Assembly (NCBI RefSeq): GCF_050859505.1
Contig: NZ_CP193934.1
Span: forward strand, 2,232,001-2,296,000
Origin: Marinirhabdus sp050859505
GTDB lineage: Bacteria; Bacteroidota; Bacteroidia; Flavobacteriales; Flavobacteriaceae
Direction: 5' to 3'
DNA length: 64,000 nt
Position 1 is the stretch's first letter. Every line of letters begins with the position of its first letter. The notes under the pieces were generated by a model. The model saw nothing but the letters and a program-made list of their open reading frames with translations. It was not told the DNA's origin and made no database searches. Positions 23,895 to 31,522 of the stretch are shown piece by piece. A program made the position numbers and the translations under genes.

Positions 23895-25355
23895 CTACTT
23901 CTCAACAATCTCCGTCTTTAAGTCATCTTGATGACTAAATAAGTGTTTTTCTTTTATAATTTCAGAAACCCCTTTTGGAAGCATTTTTTCCCAGCCATCT
24001 TCATTACTTTCAATCATAGATAGCACTTCTCTTGAAAAAATATTAAGAATGTCTTGATTAAAATCTTTTATATCTACCACTTTTCCATTGTATTTAAAGA
24101 ACTTATAGAGTTCTTTCATACGTGGATGTACCTTCAGGTTTTCACTGTTCGTGTATTCGCCTGTTTCTGGGTCTCGCATAGGGTAGAGATATACTTTTAA
24201 ATCTTTGAAAAATAGTTTTCCAAAAGCTTCCAGAATCCCTCCACTTAAATGACGGTAATATTTTTCGTCAAATATATCTACCAGGTTATTTACTCCCATA
24301 GCCAATCCTAAGCGCATTTTGGTGTAGCGGGAGAAGTATTCTACCAATTTGTAGTATTCCTGAAAATTGGAGATCATTACGGTATGCCCTAATGAACAGA
24401 GCAGTCGTGCGCGGTCCATAAAATCTTCTTCGTCTATTTCTCCTTCGGCTCTAAGATTTGAAAGTGTGATTTCAAAAATTACTTCGGTACGTTCTTTTTC
24501 AACTCTATTTTCTTCTAGGAACATAGCGTATGATTTCTCATACATATCAATGTTTACTTTAGTAACTGGGCGGAAACTTCCGCGAAGCGCCAAAATATTC
24601 TTTTTATATAAAATACGGGCAGGAAGAATGTTATTTCCATCAGGTCCAAACATCACTGCATCTGTCATCCCGTTCTTAATAAGTTGAAGACTCATTAATC
24701 TATTATCTACCTTGTCGAACTTAGGTCCTGAGAAATTAATGGTGTCTATTTCAATTTTATCTTTATCGATATGATCATAAAGATATCGAAGTAATTTACG
24801 TGGCTGATCGTACTTGTAATAAGCTCCATAAATTAAATTCACACCTAAAATTCCGAGCGTAATTTGTTGTGCTACAGCATCATTTTCGTGAAAACGAATA
24901 TGTAAAATTATCTCACTGTAGTCTTCATCAGGCTTAGTTTGGTATCGTATACCTAACCATCCGTGTCCTTTATATTTCTTTGCAAAGTCAATAGTAGCAA
25001 CGGTATTAGCGTAGGCAAAAAATAATTTTTCAGGGTGTTTTTCACGTACGATGCGCTCCTCAATAAGGTTCATCTCGTGGTTCAGCATTTTCTTGAGACG
25101 CGATTCGGTTACATACCTACTATCTTCTTCAACGCCATAAATGGCATCGCTAAAATCTTTGTCATATGCCGACATTGTTTTTGCGATGGTACCAGAAGCA
25201 CCACCTGCTCTAAAGAAATTACGAACTGTCTCTTGTCCTGCGCCAATTTCGGCAAAGGTGCCGTAAATATTCTCGTTCAGGTTAATTCGGAACGCTTTAT
25301 TTCTTATGGAAGGGATATTTTCAAATTCCTTATCCCCCTTAATCATGTCTGGCAT
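23895..25355 (-). CDS. conserved cytosolic protein of unknown function (486 aa)
   Basis: A 486-residue protein without signal peptide or membrane segment. It is recognisable as a highly conserved family by segments such as RINLNENIYGTFAEIGAGQE, FRAGGASGTIAKTMSAYDK, DAVMFGPDGN and LRGSFRPVTKVN. From memory, databases sometimes carry the label nicotinate-nucleotide adenylyltransferase. I see no GxFDPxHxGH or ISSTxxR nucleotidyltransferase motif, so I do not adopt it. The Gly-rich AEIGAGQET segment near residue 35 could be a nucleotide- or cofactor-binding loop, but this is unproven. It is divergent from the MBL hydrolase with only 80 bases between the starts. Confidence 0.7.
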   Translation of the reverse strand: MPDMIKGDKEFENIPSIRNKAFRINLNENIYGTFAEIGAGQETVRNFFRAGGASGTIAKTMSAYDKDFSDAIYGVEEDSRYVTESRLKKMLNHEMNLIEERIVREKHPEKLFFAYANTVATIDFAKKYKGHGWLGIRYQTKPDEDYSEIILHIRFHENDAVAQQITLGILGVNLIYGAYYKYDQPRKLLRYLYDHIDKDKIEIDTINFSGPKFDKVDNRLMSLQLIKNGMTDAVMFGPDGNNILPARILYKKNILALRGSFRPVTKVNIDMYEKSYAMFLEENRVEKERTEVIFEITLSNLRAEGEIDEEDFMDRARLLCSLGHTVMISNFQEYYKLVEYFSRYTKMRLGLAMGVNNLVDIFDEKYYRHLSGGILEAFGKLFFKDLKVYLYPMRDPETGEYTNSENLKVHPRMKELYKFFKYNGKVVDIKDFNQDILNIFSREVLSMIESNEDGWEKMLPKGVSEIIKEKHLFSHQDDLKTEIVEK

Positions 25356-25422
25356 ACTACACTATTTAATTGTGCTGTAACAAAGGTAACGAATAGGCTA
25401 AGCAAACTAAAAAAATTACTGT

Positions 25423-25430
25423 TATTTTTG
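25423..25430 (+). promoter_or_regulatory. -7 promoter element directly before the MBL hydrolase start
   Basis: TATTTTTG matches TAnnTTTG and ends six bases before the ATG at 25436. If it is used, the message would begin at or within a base or two of the start codon, that is, be leaderless. A -33 TTG is not evident. Confidence 0.5.
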
Positions 25431-25435
25431 TCCTA

Positions 25436-26215
25436 ATGAAAACTAAGCTCAATATTACATTTTTAGGGACTGGAACTTCACAGGGTATTCCTGTAATTGG
25501 CAGTTCACATCCCGTATGTTTAAGTAACGACCCGCGTGATAAAAGGTTGCGGGTTTCAGTAGTATTGGAATGGGATGGGCATAGATATGTTATAGATTGT
25601 GGGCCGGATTTTAGGCAACAAATGTTGCGTGAAAATGTAAAAGCTATTGACGGCATTCTTCTTACCCATGAACATAGTGACCATACTGCGGGATTGGATG
25701 ATATTAGGCCATTTTCTTTTCAGAAAGGACATGTAGACTTTTATGCACACAAGCGGGTGTTTACATCCTTACACCAACGTTTTGGTTATATTTTTGAAAC
25801 TGAAAATAAATACCCAGGTGCTCCCACTATTTCGGAAATTACTATTGAAAAAAACAAACCGTTTTTTCTAGCTGAAAAAGAGGTAATTCCTATTGAATTT
25901 TTACACGGAGAACTACCTGTTTTAGGATTCAAAATTGAGGGTTTTACCTATTTAACCGATATGAAAACAATCTCAGATACCGAAATAGAGAAAATAAAAA
26001 ATACCGAAGTATTGGTTTTAAGTTGCTTGCGAGAAAAACCACACTACTCACATCTTAATCTAGATGAAGCCTTAGCTTTGGTCGAAAAAATTAATCCGAA
26101 GAAAACCTATTTTACACATATTAGTCATTTATTAGGGTTCCATGAGGAAGTGGAAGCAAAATTGCCGAAAAATATACACTTGGCATACGATGGACTTAAA
26201 ATTTCAGTTAAATAA
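25436..26215 (+). CDS. metallo-beta-lactamase-fold hydrolase (PhnP-like)
   Basis: A 259-residue zinc or manganese hydrolase. THEHSDH at 77-83 is the metal-binding motif. Upstream lie ITFLGTGTSQGIPVIG at 7-22 and D54 in YVIDCGPD, and a later FTHISHLLGFHE supplies the remaining histidines. The opening GTGTSQGIP and the C-x-C-absent loop (HPVCLSNDPRDKRLR) resemble PhnP-type phosphodiesterases that open cyclic phosphates. No phn genes are nearby, so the substrate is open; a cyclic nucleotide or tRNA processing role cannot be excluded. The following gene is 30 bases downstream on the same strand. Confidence 0.88.
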   Translation: MKTKLNITFLGTGTSQGIPVIGSSHPVCLSNDPRDKRLRVSVVLEWDGHRYVIDCGPDFRQQMLRENVKAIDGILLTHEHSDHTAGLDDIRPFSFQKGHVDFYAHKRVFTSLHQRFGYIFETENKYPGAPTISEITIEKNKPFFLAEKEVIPIEFLHGELPVLGFKIEGFTYLTDMKTISDTEIEKIKNTEVLVLSCLREKPHYSHLNLDEALALVEKINPKKTYFTHISHLLGFHEEVEAKLPKNIHLAYDGLKISVK

Positions 26216-26245
26216 TCTGTATAGAAATACTAAAAATTACCTAAG

Positions 26246-26740
26246 ATGAGAAATAAAATATTTATGTATCTGTTTTTCTTTGCCATACTGTTTATCATAT
26301 TTCAGTATATGAATGAAAAGTCCATTTTCGAAAGTCAGGAAAAACAAATTAGCAGTTTAACAAAGCAGAAGAAAGAAGCAGATTCTTTAATGAATGTGCA
26401 AGATGATGCTATTCTAGAGTTGAATTATTTCAACTTAATGAAGAACGACAAAGCGATGACCTATTTAGAAAACTTAGGTCTGGAAGCCGATGCAGTTCAA
26501 AATATGGTGCGCGATCAAATATATGATTTAAACGTTGCACCCAATGGAAATCCGTTAGTGCCAGTAGATGGGATGGAAGGGAAAATGCGGATTAATAAAA
26601 TTAAATTTTTAAATCACCGCTGGGTGATTGCAGATTTTAGTGACGGTACGTATTGGGGAGAAGTTCTTATTGAGTATTTCTTCGATGAAAATAACGAGCT
26701 CTCTTTGAGAACCATGGAAGGTGTTTTGTATCCTAATTAG
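26246..26740 (+). CDS. single-pass membrane protein with coiled coil, unknown function
   Basis: A 164-residue protein with an N-terminal membrane helix (about 5-21, FMYLFFFAILFIIFQYM). A short coiled coil follows (about 27-58, SQEKQISSLTKQKKEADSL). A C-terminal globular domain contains GNPLVPVDGMEGKMRINKIKFLNHRWVIADFSDG. That last stretch is conserved in a Bacteroidota family which, from memory, is often labelled simply hydrolase, without visible catalytic residues. The topology suggests a periplasmic C-terminus. It is 30 bases after the MBL hydrolase, so the two are probably co-transcribed; a 118-bp palindrome follows immediately after its stop. Confidence 0.72.
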   Translation: MRNKIFMYLFFFAILFIIFQYMNEKSIFESQEKQISSLTKQKKEADSLMNVQDDAILELNYFNLMKNDKAMTYLENLGLEADAVQNMVRDQIYDLNVAPNGNPLVPVDGMEGKMRINKIKFLNHRWVIADFSDGTYWGEVLIEYFFDENNELSLRTMEGVLYPN

Positions 26741-26744
26741 GTCT

Positions 26745-26862
26745 TCGATACAATTCCTATTGCTATCGCATCGGGATCACTCAGACACCTTTTATAGTTA
26801 GGCTCGGTTTCAACTACAAAAGGTTTTTGAGTGATTTCGTTTTTTCTGCGTAATTGTATCGA
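26745..26862. repeat. 118-bp nested palindromic element filling the intergenic gap
   Basis: The outer arms TCGATACAATT (26745-26755) and AATTGTATCGA (26852-26862) are perfect 11-bp inverted repeats. Nested inside are ATCACTCA (26776-26783) with TGAGTGAT (26828-26835), ACCTTTT (26787-26793) with AAAAGGT (26818-26824), and TAGTT (26795-26799) with AACTA (26812-26816). The element starts 5 bases after one stop and ends 10 bases before the stop of the convergent esterase. It has no ORF and no usual terminator T-run. The architecture is that of a REP/MITE-like dispersed palindrome. No second copy is in the window. Confidence 0.75.
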
Positions 26863-26872
26863 CGGGTCAGGT

Positions 26873-27529
26873 TCAATTCTTTTCTAACCATTCTTTCAAT
26901 TCATAAAAATTCTGAGGAGCTACACCGTGTCCTACTGGAAATTCAGAGTATTTGCAAGGGATGTTTAAATTTTCCAGAAAAGGCTTTGTTTTCTGTGCCC
27001 AGGAAACGGGTATTACCTGGTCTGCGCTTCCGTGGGAGGTGTATATTTTTAAGTTGCTAAAATCGTTGCTTTTATAGCCTTCTTTCAAAATTCCTTCATT
27101 TATATAGCCGCTTAATCCCACTACACGTTGTACTTTTTCAGGATAGCTTAATGCTATGGCAAAGCTTAGAATAGTACCTTGACTAAAGCCTAAAAGCGTC
27201 ACGTTTTCTTCGGAAACTTTATATTTGGAAATTATTTCATCGATGCATTTCCCCACCAGATCCCGTGAAGTAATGGCTTGCTCATCATCACTAAATTTTC
27301 CTCTGGTATCATCAAAATAAATATTGTACCAGGCATTTCCGTAGGGTTGCATAGGAATGGGAGCTTTCAGCGAAATAATAGTATATTCTTTTGGCAGTTC
27401 GGTAGCGAAGGAAAATAAGTCGTTTTCGTCACTTCCAAAACCGTGAAGCATAATAATTACAGGTGATTTTTCAGCAAAAGGTTCAGCAAATCGAATGTTG
27501 TGTTCCAGGGAAAGGGTTTGTTTTTTCAT
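26873..27529 (-). CDS. carboxylesterase/phospholipase-type alpha/beta hydrolase
   Basis: A 218-residue soluble esterase. HGFGSDEND near 30 supplies the oxyanion-hole region. GFSQG is the nucleophile elbow, HGSADQVIP carries the acidic residue and GHGVAPQ the catalytic His. The size and order match the YpfH/EstB carboxylesterase-phospholipase subfamily, which hydrolyses short-chain esters and lysophospholipids. No signal peptide. It lies on the minus strand downstream of the DUF4870-like gene, but a terminator between them makes separate transcription likely. Confidence 0.88.
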   Translation of the reverse strand: MKKQTLSLEHNIRFAEPFAEKSPVIIMLHGFGSDENDLFSFATELPKEYTIISLKAPIPMQPYGNAWYNIYFDDTRGKFSDDEQAITSRDLVGKCIDEIISKYKVSEENVTLLGFSQGTILSFAIALSYPEKVQRVVGLSGYINEGILKEGYKSNDFSNLKIYTSHGSADQVIPVSWAQKTKPFLENLNIPCKYSEFPVGHGVAPQNFYELKEWLEKN

Positions 27530-27542
27530 AGGTAAAATAAAA

Positions 27543-27571
27543 GAAGCCGCAAGTTACAAAACAGCGGCTTC
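27543..27571 (-). terminator. terminator at the end of the Bat-dihydroorotase-like operon
   Basis: GAAGCCGC (27543-27550) pairs with GCGGCTTC (27564-27571). Read on the minus strand, the hairpin runs into TTTTATTTT. It closes the transcript of the two small membrane proteins upstream. Confidence 0.85.
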
Positions 27572-27600
27572 AAAATAGGGAAGTTATAGTGAATTAGTGG

Positions 27601-27945
27601 TTAGCCAATATTTTTAAACCATTCTTGAAATTTTTCACCTACTAATGGTACAGGTTTAGTTTCACCTTGTACGGCCGCTAAAATTCCTAAAATCCAAAGA
27701 ACGAGTACACCTACATATAAAATTGTCGATAAAAAAGGAATATAAAAAATGTACGATACAATGTAGAAAAATACCCAAACCAGAAAGTATAGGACTAAAA
27801 TTCCAATGCTTTGTCTTATATGATAACTCGCAAAACTATTTTTCTTATCATTATTCATTACAATAGCAATGATAAGGCCTATGAGTGTTACATAAGAAAT
27901 TATGGCGATAGTTTTGCCTTCTTCAACGATGTTCGAATTTTCCAT
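27601..27945 (-). CDS. small membrane protein, DUF4870/Tic20-like (copy 1)
   Basis: A 114-residue protein with about four membrane helices. It starts with VEEGKTIAIISYVTLIGLIIAIVMNNDKKN followed by ASYHIRQSIGI, the Y/F-HxxQ/N-type motif of the DUF4870 family, and ends with VPLVGEKFQEWFKNIG. The neighbour at 27979-28299 has the same plan and a matching end (IPFLSKKFQTWFTFLG), so the two are tandem duplicates. The function of the family is unknown. It is the last gene of the operon with the dihydroorotase homologue and the BatA-like protein. Confidence 0.8.
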   Translation of the reverse strand: MENSNIVEEGKTIAIISYVTLIGLIIAIVMNNDKKNSFASYHIRQSIGILVLYFLVWVFFYIVSYIFYIPFLSTILYVGVLVLWILGILAAVQGETKPVPLVGEKFQEWFKNIG

Positions 27946-27978
27946 GGGTTGTTATTAAAAGGAAAAAGATACAAAAAT

Positions 27979-28299
27979 CTATCCTAAAAATGTAAACCAG
28001 GTCTGAAACTTCTTACTTAAAAATGGAATTCCCTCTTTTTTATTAGTGCTAACCATCACTAAAGAGAACACCCAAAATGCTGCTGTTACCCAGTAGATGA
28101 TATCTCCAATAAGTAAATCTATATGAAATTGCGTCACAACGGCTATTAATAATAACAGTAATAAACCAAACATGTTTTTAATATGCCACGTAGCAAAGGG
28201 CTCTGGTTTGTCTTTGTTCATGGAGAACGCAATAAAAAACCCAATAAAGGTGATGTAGGCAATGACCGCTTTTGTTTTACCTGCAGGAACTTTAGTCAT
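27979..28299 (-). CDS. small membrane protein, DUF4870/Tic20-like (copy 2)
   Basis: A 106-residue membrane protein, paralogous to the next gene downstream (33 bases away). It has GKTKAVIAYITFIGFFIAFSMNKDK, then TWHIKNMFGLLLLLLIAVV and two further helices. The ATG lies inside the end of the dihydroorotase-like gene, an 8-base overlap, so translation is coupled. No function is assigned. Confidence 0.8.
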   Translation of the reverse strand: MTKVPAGKTKAVIAYITFIGFFIAFSMNKDKPEPFATWHIKNMFGLLLLLLIAVVTQFHIDLLIGDIIYWVTAAFWVFSLVMVSTNKKEGIPFLSKKFQTWFTFLG

Positions 28300-29548
28300 T
28301 TAAAACTAATTTATTGTTATTTACAATCCCATAGACATTTCCTTTTAGCGTTTTACCCAGCATCGCGGCATTTTTTGAAGTTGCCATACTATGTTCTTCT
28401 GAATACTGCATTACTCCGTCAGGGTTAAAAAGAGTAAGGTCTGCTTTGGATCCTTCTGTAATTGAGTGTGTTTCAATCCCAAATCTATTTTTAAGACCGT
28501 TAAGTGCATTTACTGTTGTTTCCAGATTGGTGGCTTGGTTTAGGGCGCCAAAACAGCTTTCTAAACCAATACTTCCGAAAGCAGCATGGTCAAACTCGGT
28601 TATTTTATCTTCTATAATTCTTGGGTCGTGGTTGCTGGTTACGCCGTCAATTATTCCTTCTTTTAACCCTTTTAAAAGTGCTTTTACGTCTTTTTCAGTT
28701 CTTAGCGGAGGTAGTAGTTTAAAGTTGGTGTCAAAGCTATGTAACTCATCATCTGTAAGACAGAGATTGTTTATGGAAACGCTACAGCTTACATCCAGTC
28801 CTTTCTTTTTTGCGTCTTTTATAAGTTGTACCGATTTCTTAGTTGAGATAGTTGGGATATGTAAACTTCCCCCTGTGTATTCTAAGAGATATAAATCGCG
28901 CGTTATCTGCAACTCTTCCGAAAGTGCAGGAATGCCTCTTAAACCCAGTTTGGTACTGTTTATTTCTTCGTTTACCAATCCTTTTCTTGCTATGGAAGGA
29001 TCCATTGGGAAGGATTGCACCAGACCTTTAAAATTTTGTGTATACTGTAGTGCTATCTTCAGCAGGTTAGCGTTCTCAATGGGTAATTGATAATCATAAA
29101 ATGAAACGGCACCTTCAGATTTCATATCGAATAATTCAGCTAGATCTTTTCCCAGTGCTTGTACGGTAAGGGCTCCAACGGGATACACATTAACGGCATT
29201 CCCAGCGCTTTTCGCTTTTATATATTGAATTCCAGATTTGCTGTCTACTACGGGTAGGGTAAGGCCATTTAAAGCAATAGCTGTAAATCCTGAACTAGCG
29301 GCAGTTTTAAGTCCGTTATGTATAGTTTCCCTATCCTCATAGCCTGGTTCGCCAAAACATACACTACTGTCAAACCAACCTTGAGAAATATGAAGATTTT
29401 TAAGCTTTATTTCTTTTGCTTTAGGGTTGGAAATAGTATTCGCTATTTTTTTAATACGTCCTTTTTCAATTAAAACATCTCTCTTTTTAAGATGATGTTC
29501 GCTTGTTGGGTCTACAATGGTTGCGTTTTTAAATAGCGTTGCACTCAT
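28292..29548 (-). CDS. dihydroorotase homologue lacking the metal-binding residues
   Basis: A 418-residue amidohydrolase-family protein of class I dihydroorotase type. The usual D-x-HVH-x-R-EPG motif reads FDSSVCFGEPG at 59-69: S62 and C64 replace the two metal-binding His and G66 replaces the dihydroorotate-binding Arg. Further on, LHIPTIST stands where the metal-binding H-x-x-H strand is expected. INNLCL replaces the H-H-L motif, and TSNHDPR replaces TSDHAPH, losing the catalytic Asp. The fold is preserved end to end but the enzyme is predicted inactive. Inactive dihydroorotases such as PyrX are structural partners of aspartate transcarbamoylase. The gene is 2 bases downstream of the BatA-like gene and overlaps the next by 8. 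The ATG at 29548 gives the family N-terminus. Confidence 0.85.
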   Translation of the reverse strand: MSATLFKNATIVDPTSEHHLKKRDVLIEKGRIKKIANTISNPKAKEIKLKNLHISQGWFDSSVCFGEPGYEDRETIHNGLKTAASSGFTAIALNGLTLPVVDSKSGIQYIKAKSAGNAVNVYPVGALTVQALGKDLAELFDMKSEGAVSFYDYQLPIENANLLKIALQYTQNFKGLVQSFPMDPSIARKGLVNEEINSTKLGLRGIPALSEELQITRDLYLLEYTGGSLHIPTISTKKSVQLIKDAKKKGLDVSCSVSINNLCLTDDELHSFDTNFKLLPPLRTEKDVKALLKGLKEGIIDGVTSNHDPRIIEDKITEFDHAAFGSIGLESCFGALNQATNLETTVNALNGLKNRFGIETHSITEGSKADLTLFNPDGVMQYSEEHSMATSKNAAMLGKTLKGNVYGIVNNNKLVLND

Positions 29549-29550
29549 AG

Positions 29551-31476
29551 TTATTGTTTGTAAAATTTCAATACTAGCATTTCGAGGAGTAAGAACAGTA
29601 AGGCAAAAATAACAAACCATTTCCAAAAGCTGTTGATGCTGTTTTCTTCGCTTAAGGTGTCAAAAAGTGATTCAATACTGTTGTAGCTGCGTACACCATT
29701 CCAATCTGCAATGTTCAAATATTGCAACGTACTTTCGTTACGGTTGTAATTGTAGCTTATATCCTCTATATATTGCTCTTTATTTTTAATCTGAAATATT
29801 CCCGCATTTGCTGGTTCTTCAGCAGTCATTATCACAACATGGGTCGCTTTTGTTTGCTGAAGTGGCACGAAGCTGGAAACACTGTCTTTAAGAGTAAGGA
29901 TTTCATCCTGAATCAATTTTACAGGTACAGCAAAGGTATTCGTTTTTCCAGCGGTATAATACAATTTGGTAAGCGGTAAACTTTGTTGTGCCATATTATA
30001 AAGCGTAGGTACAATAAGTGGCGAATTTTTGAAATTACTGTTTTCGGTATTAAATGGCGCAGCGCTGGTGAAAACACTACCGCTTTGTGTGATAAACGGA
30101 CTTCCATCTTCAAACTTCAACACCGTTGTTGCGTTGGTGTTGTAGCTAATGTAGCTGTTTACTTTGGGATATTGGAAATTAACCACTTGCTTTTCAAAAA
30201 CCTCTTTGTACAAGGGATGAGAGAAAACAATTTGCGTTATTTTCTTTTCTTGGTTTACTATTTCGCCATACGTGCCAGTTCCTAGTACAGCCATTAATGC
30301 ATTGTACTCTGCTATTTCTGCTTTTTCTGAAGGGATTACAAACAAGCTTCCACCTTTGTCTACAAAATCTTTTAGCGCCGTGCGTAGCGATGCTGGAATG
30401 GAAACTACTTCATTAAGAATGATAAAATTTTGTTCGGTGAATGCATTGTAATCGGCACTTTTATCTGTCTGGATACTATATTCAAATTCGGGGTTTTCAA
30501 AAATACGCTGCAAAAAAACAGAATTAGCTCCAGAAATAGAAAGCACTTTAATTTTTTTCGCAGTGTTTATACTGAAATATAACGAATTATCATACGTAAG
30601 GTTAGGATCTTCAATGCTCAATTTACCTTTAAATGTTTCAACATCTTCAATATCGAAAGTAAGGGTGTTTTTTTGTTTTTCTGAAAAATCCACAGCAGAC
30701 TTTGCCGTTAGGGAGGCACCATTAAACAAGGAAACCGGAACGGAAGATGCAACCTCTCCTTGTGCTGAAACTACCACATTCAATTTTGTTGAAGTAGCAT
30801 TCTTGGATGCAACATACACAGTGTCGATGCTTATGTTAGTATAGGTTTCAGGTCTTAATTGTACGGCTTCTACCGAAATATCATTCGGTACTTCCGGAAA
30901 TGTTTCGGTTGCTTGAAAGTCTGAAACCCATAGCAAACGTTTGTTCGCGCCTTCGTCTTTAGAAAATAATTGGTTGGCTTTCAGTAAAACCTCTTCCGCA
31001 GCTAATTGGTTAGCACTATAAGGAATATCCAATAGCGCTGCCTTAAAATCCTGAAGGCTTGCATTTCTTTGTGTTTGTGAATTGGTAAGCCAGCTAATTT
31101 TTTCGTTTCCGGATGCCTGTGCATACAATTGTTGTATGGCACGTTGAAGAAGTGGACCATTGGCGCCTTTTGCCTGCATACTAAAACTATTGTCTATATA
31201 TACAACCGTTTCTTTTTGGGTATGTAACGCAGTTTTAGAAGCTGTAAAAGGTTGTGCAAAAGCCAGGATAATGCAGGCTAGTGCAAACAATCTAAGCAAA
31301 AGTGTAAGCCATTTTTTTAGCTTGGAACTTTTACGAGTTTGTATGTTTACTTTTTTAAGAAAAGCTACATTGGTAAAGGCTACCTTCTGAAACTTACGTA
31401 ACTGAAAAAGGTGAATAAAAATAGGGATGAGCAGTAAAAATAGTGCGTAGAGAAGTTCTGGGTGTTTAAACTGCAT
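29551..31476 (-). CDS. BatA/VWA-type membrane protein
   Basis: A 641-residue inner-membrane protein. The N-terminus has two helices around the conserved FKHPELLYALFLLLIPIFIHLFQLRK and a membrane-proximal VAFTNVAFLKKV segment, the BatA (aerotolerance) N-terminal signature. A von Willebrand A-like domain follows with VVYIDNSFSM carrying a D-x-S-x-S MIDAS motif. A large periplasmic part holds a Rossmann-like strand set near 310-400, and a final helix lies near 618-636. Such proteins occur with MoxR/Bat operons, but here the partner genes are the inactive dihydroorotase and two DUF4870-like proteins. It is the first gene of that operon; the role is unknown. Confidence 0.82.
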   Translation of the reverse strand: MQFKHPELLYALFLLLIPIFIHLFQLRKFQKVAFTNVAFLKKVNIQTRKSSKLKKWLTLLLRLFALACIILAFAQPFTASKTALHTQKETVVYIDNSFSMQAKGANGPLLQRAIQQLYAQASGNEKISWLTNSQTQRNASLQDFKAALLDIPYSANQLAAEEVLLKANQLFSKDEGANKRLLWVSDFQATETFPEVPNDISVEAVQLRPETYTNISIDTVYVASKNATSTKLNVVVSAQGEVASSVPVSLFNGASLTAKSAVDFSEKQKNTLTFDIEDVETFKGKLSIEDPNLTYDNSLYFSINTAKKIKVLSISGANSVFLQRIFENPEFEYSIQTDKSADYNAFTEQNFIILNEVVSIPASLRTALKDFVDKGGSLFVIPSEKAEIAEYNALMAVLGTGTYGEIVNQEKKITQIVFSHPLYKEVFEKQVVNFQYPKVNSYISYNTNATTVLKFEDGSPFITQSGSVFTSAAPFNTENSNFKNSPLIVPTLYNMAQQSLPLTKLYYTAGKTNTFAVPVKLIQDEILTLKDSVSSFVPLQQTKATHVVIMTAEEPANAGIFQIKNKEQYIEDISYNYNRNESTLQYLNIADWNGVRSYNSIESLFDTLSEENSINSFWKWFVIFALLFLLLEMLVLKFYKQ

Positions 31477-31522
31477 GCTATATTAAGATTGCCCAAAGAT
31501 AAAAAATGCTTTGGAAAAATCG

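Noticed and set aside
23895..25355. Nicotinate-nucleotide adenylyltransferase annotation
   Set aside because: The nucleotidyltransferase motifs are absent, so the name is not adopted.
28446..29090. 214-codon plus-strand ORF inside the dihydroorotase homologue
   Set aside because: Antisense shadow of a gene with clear family motifs; no start context or conserved domain.
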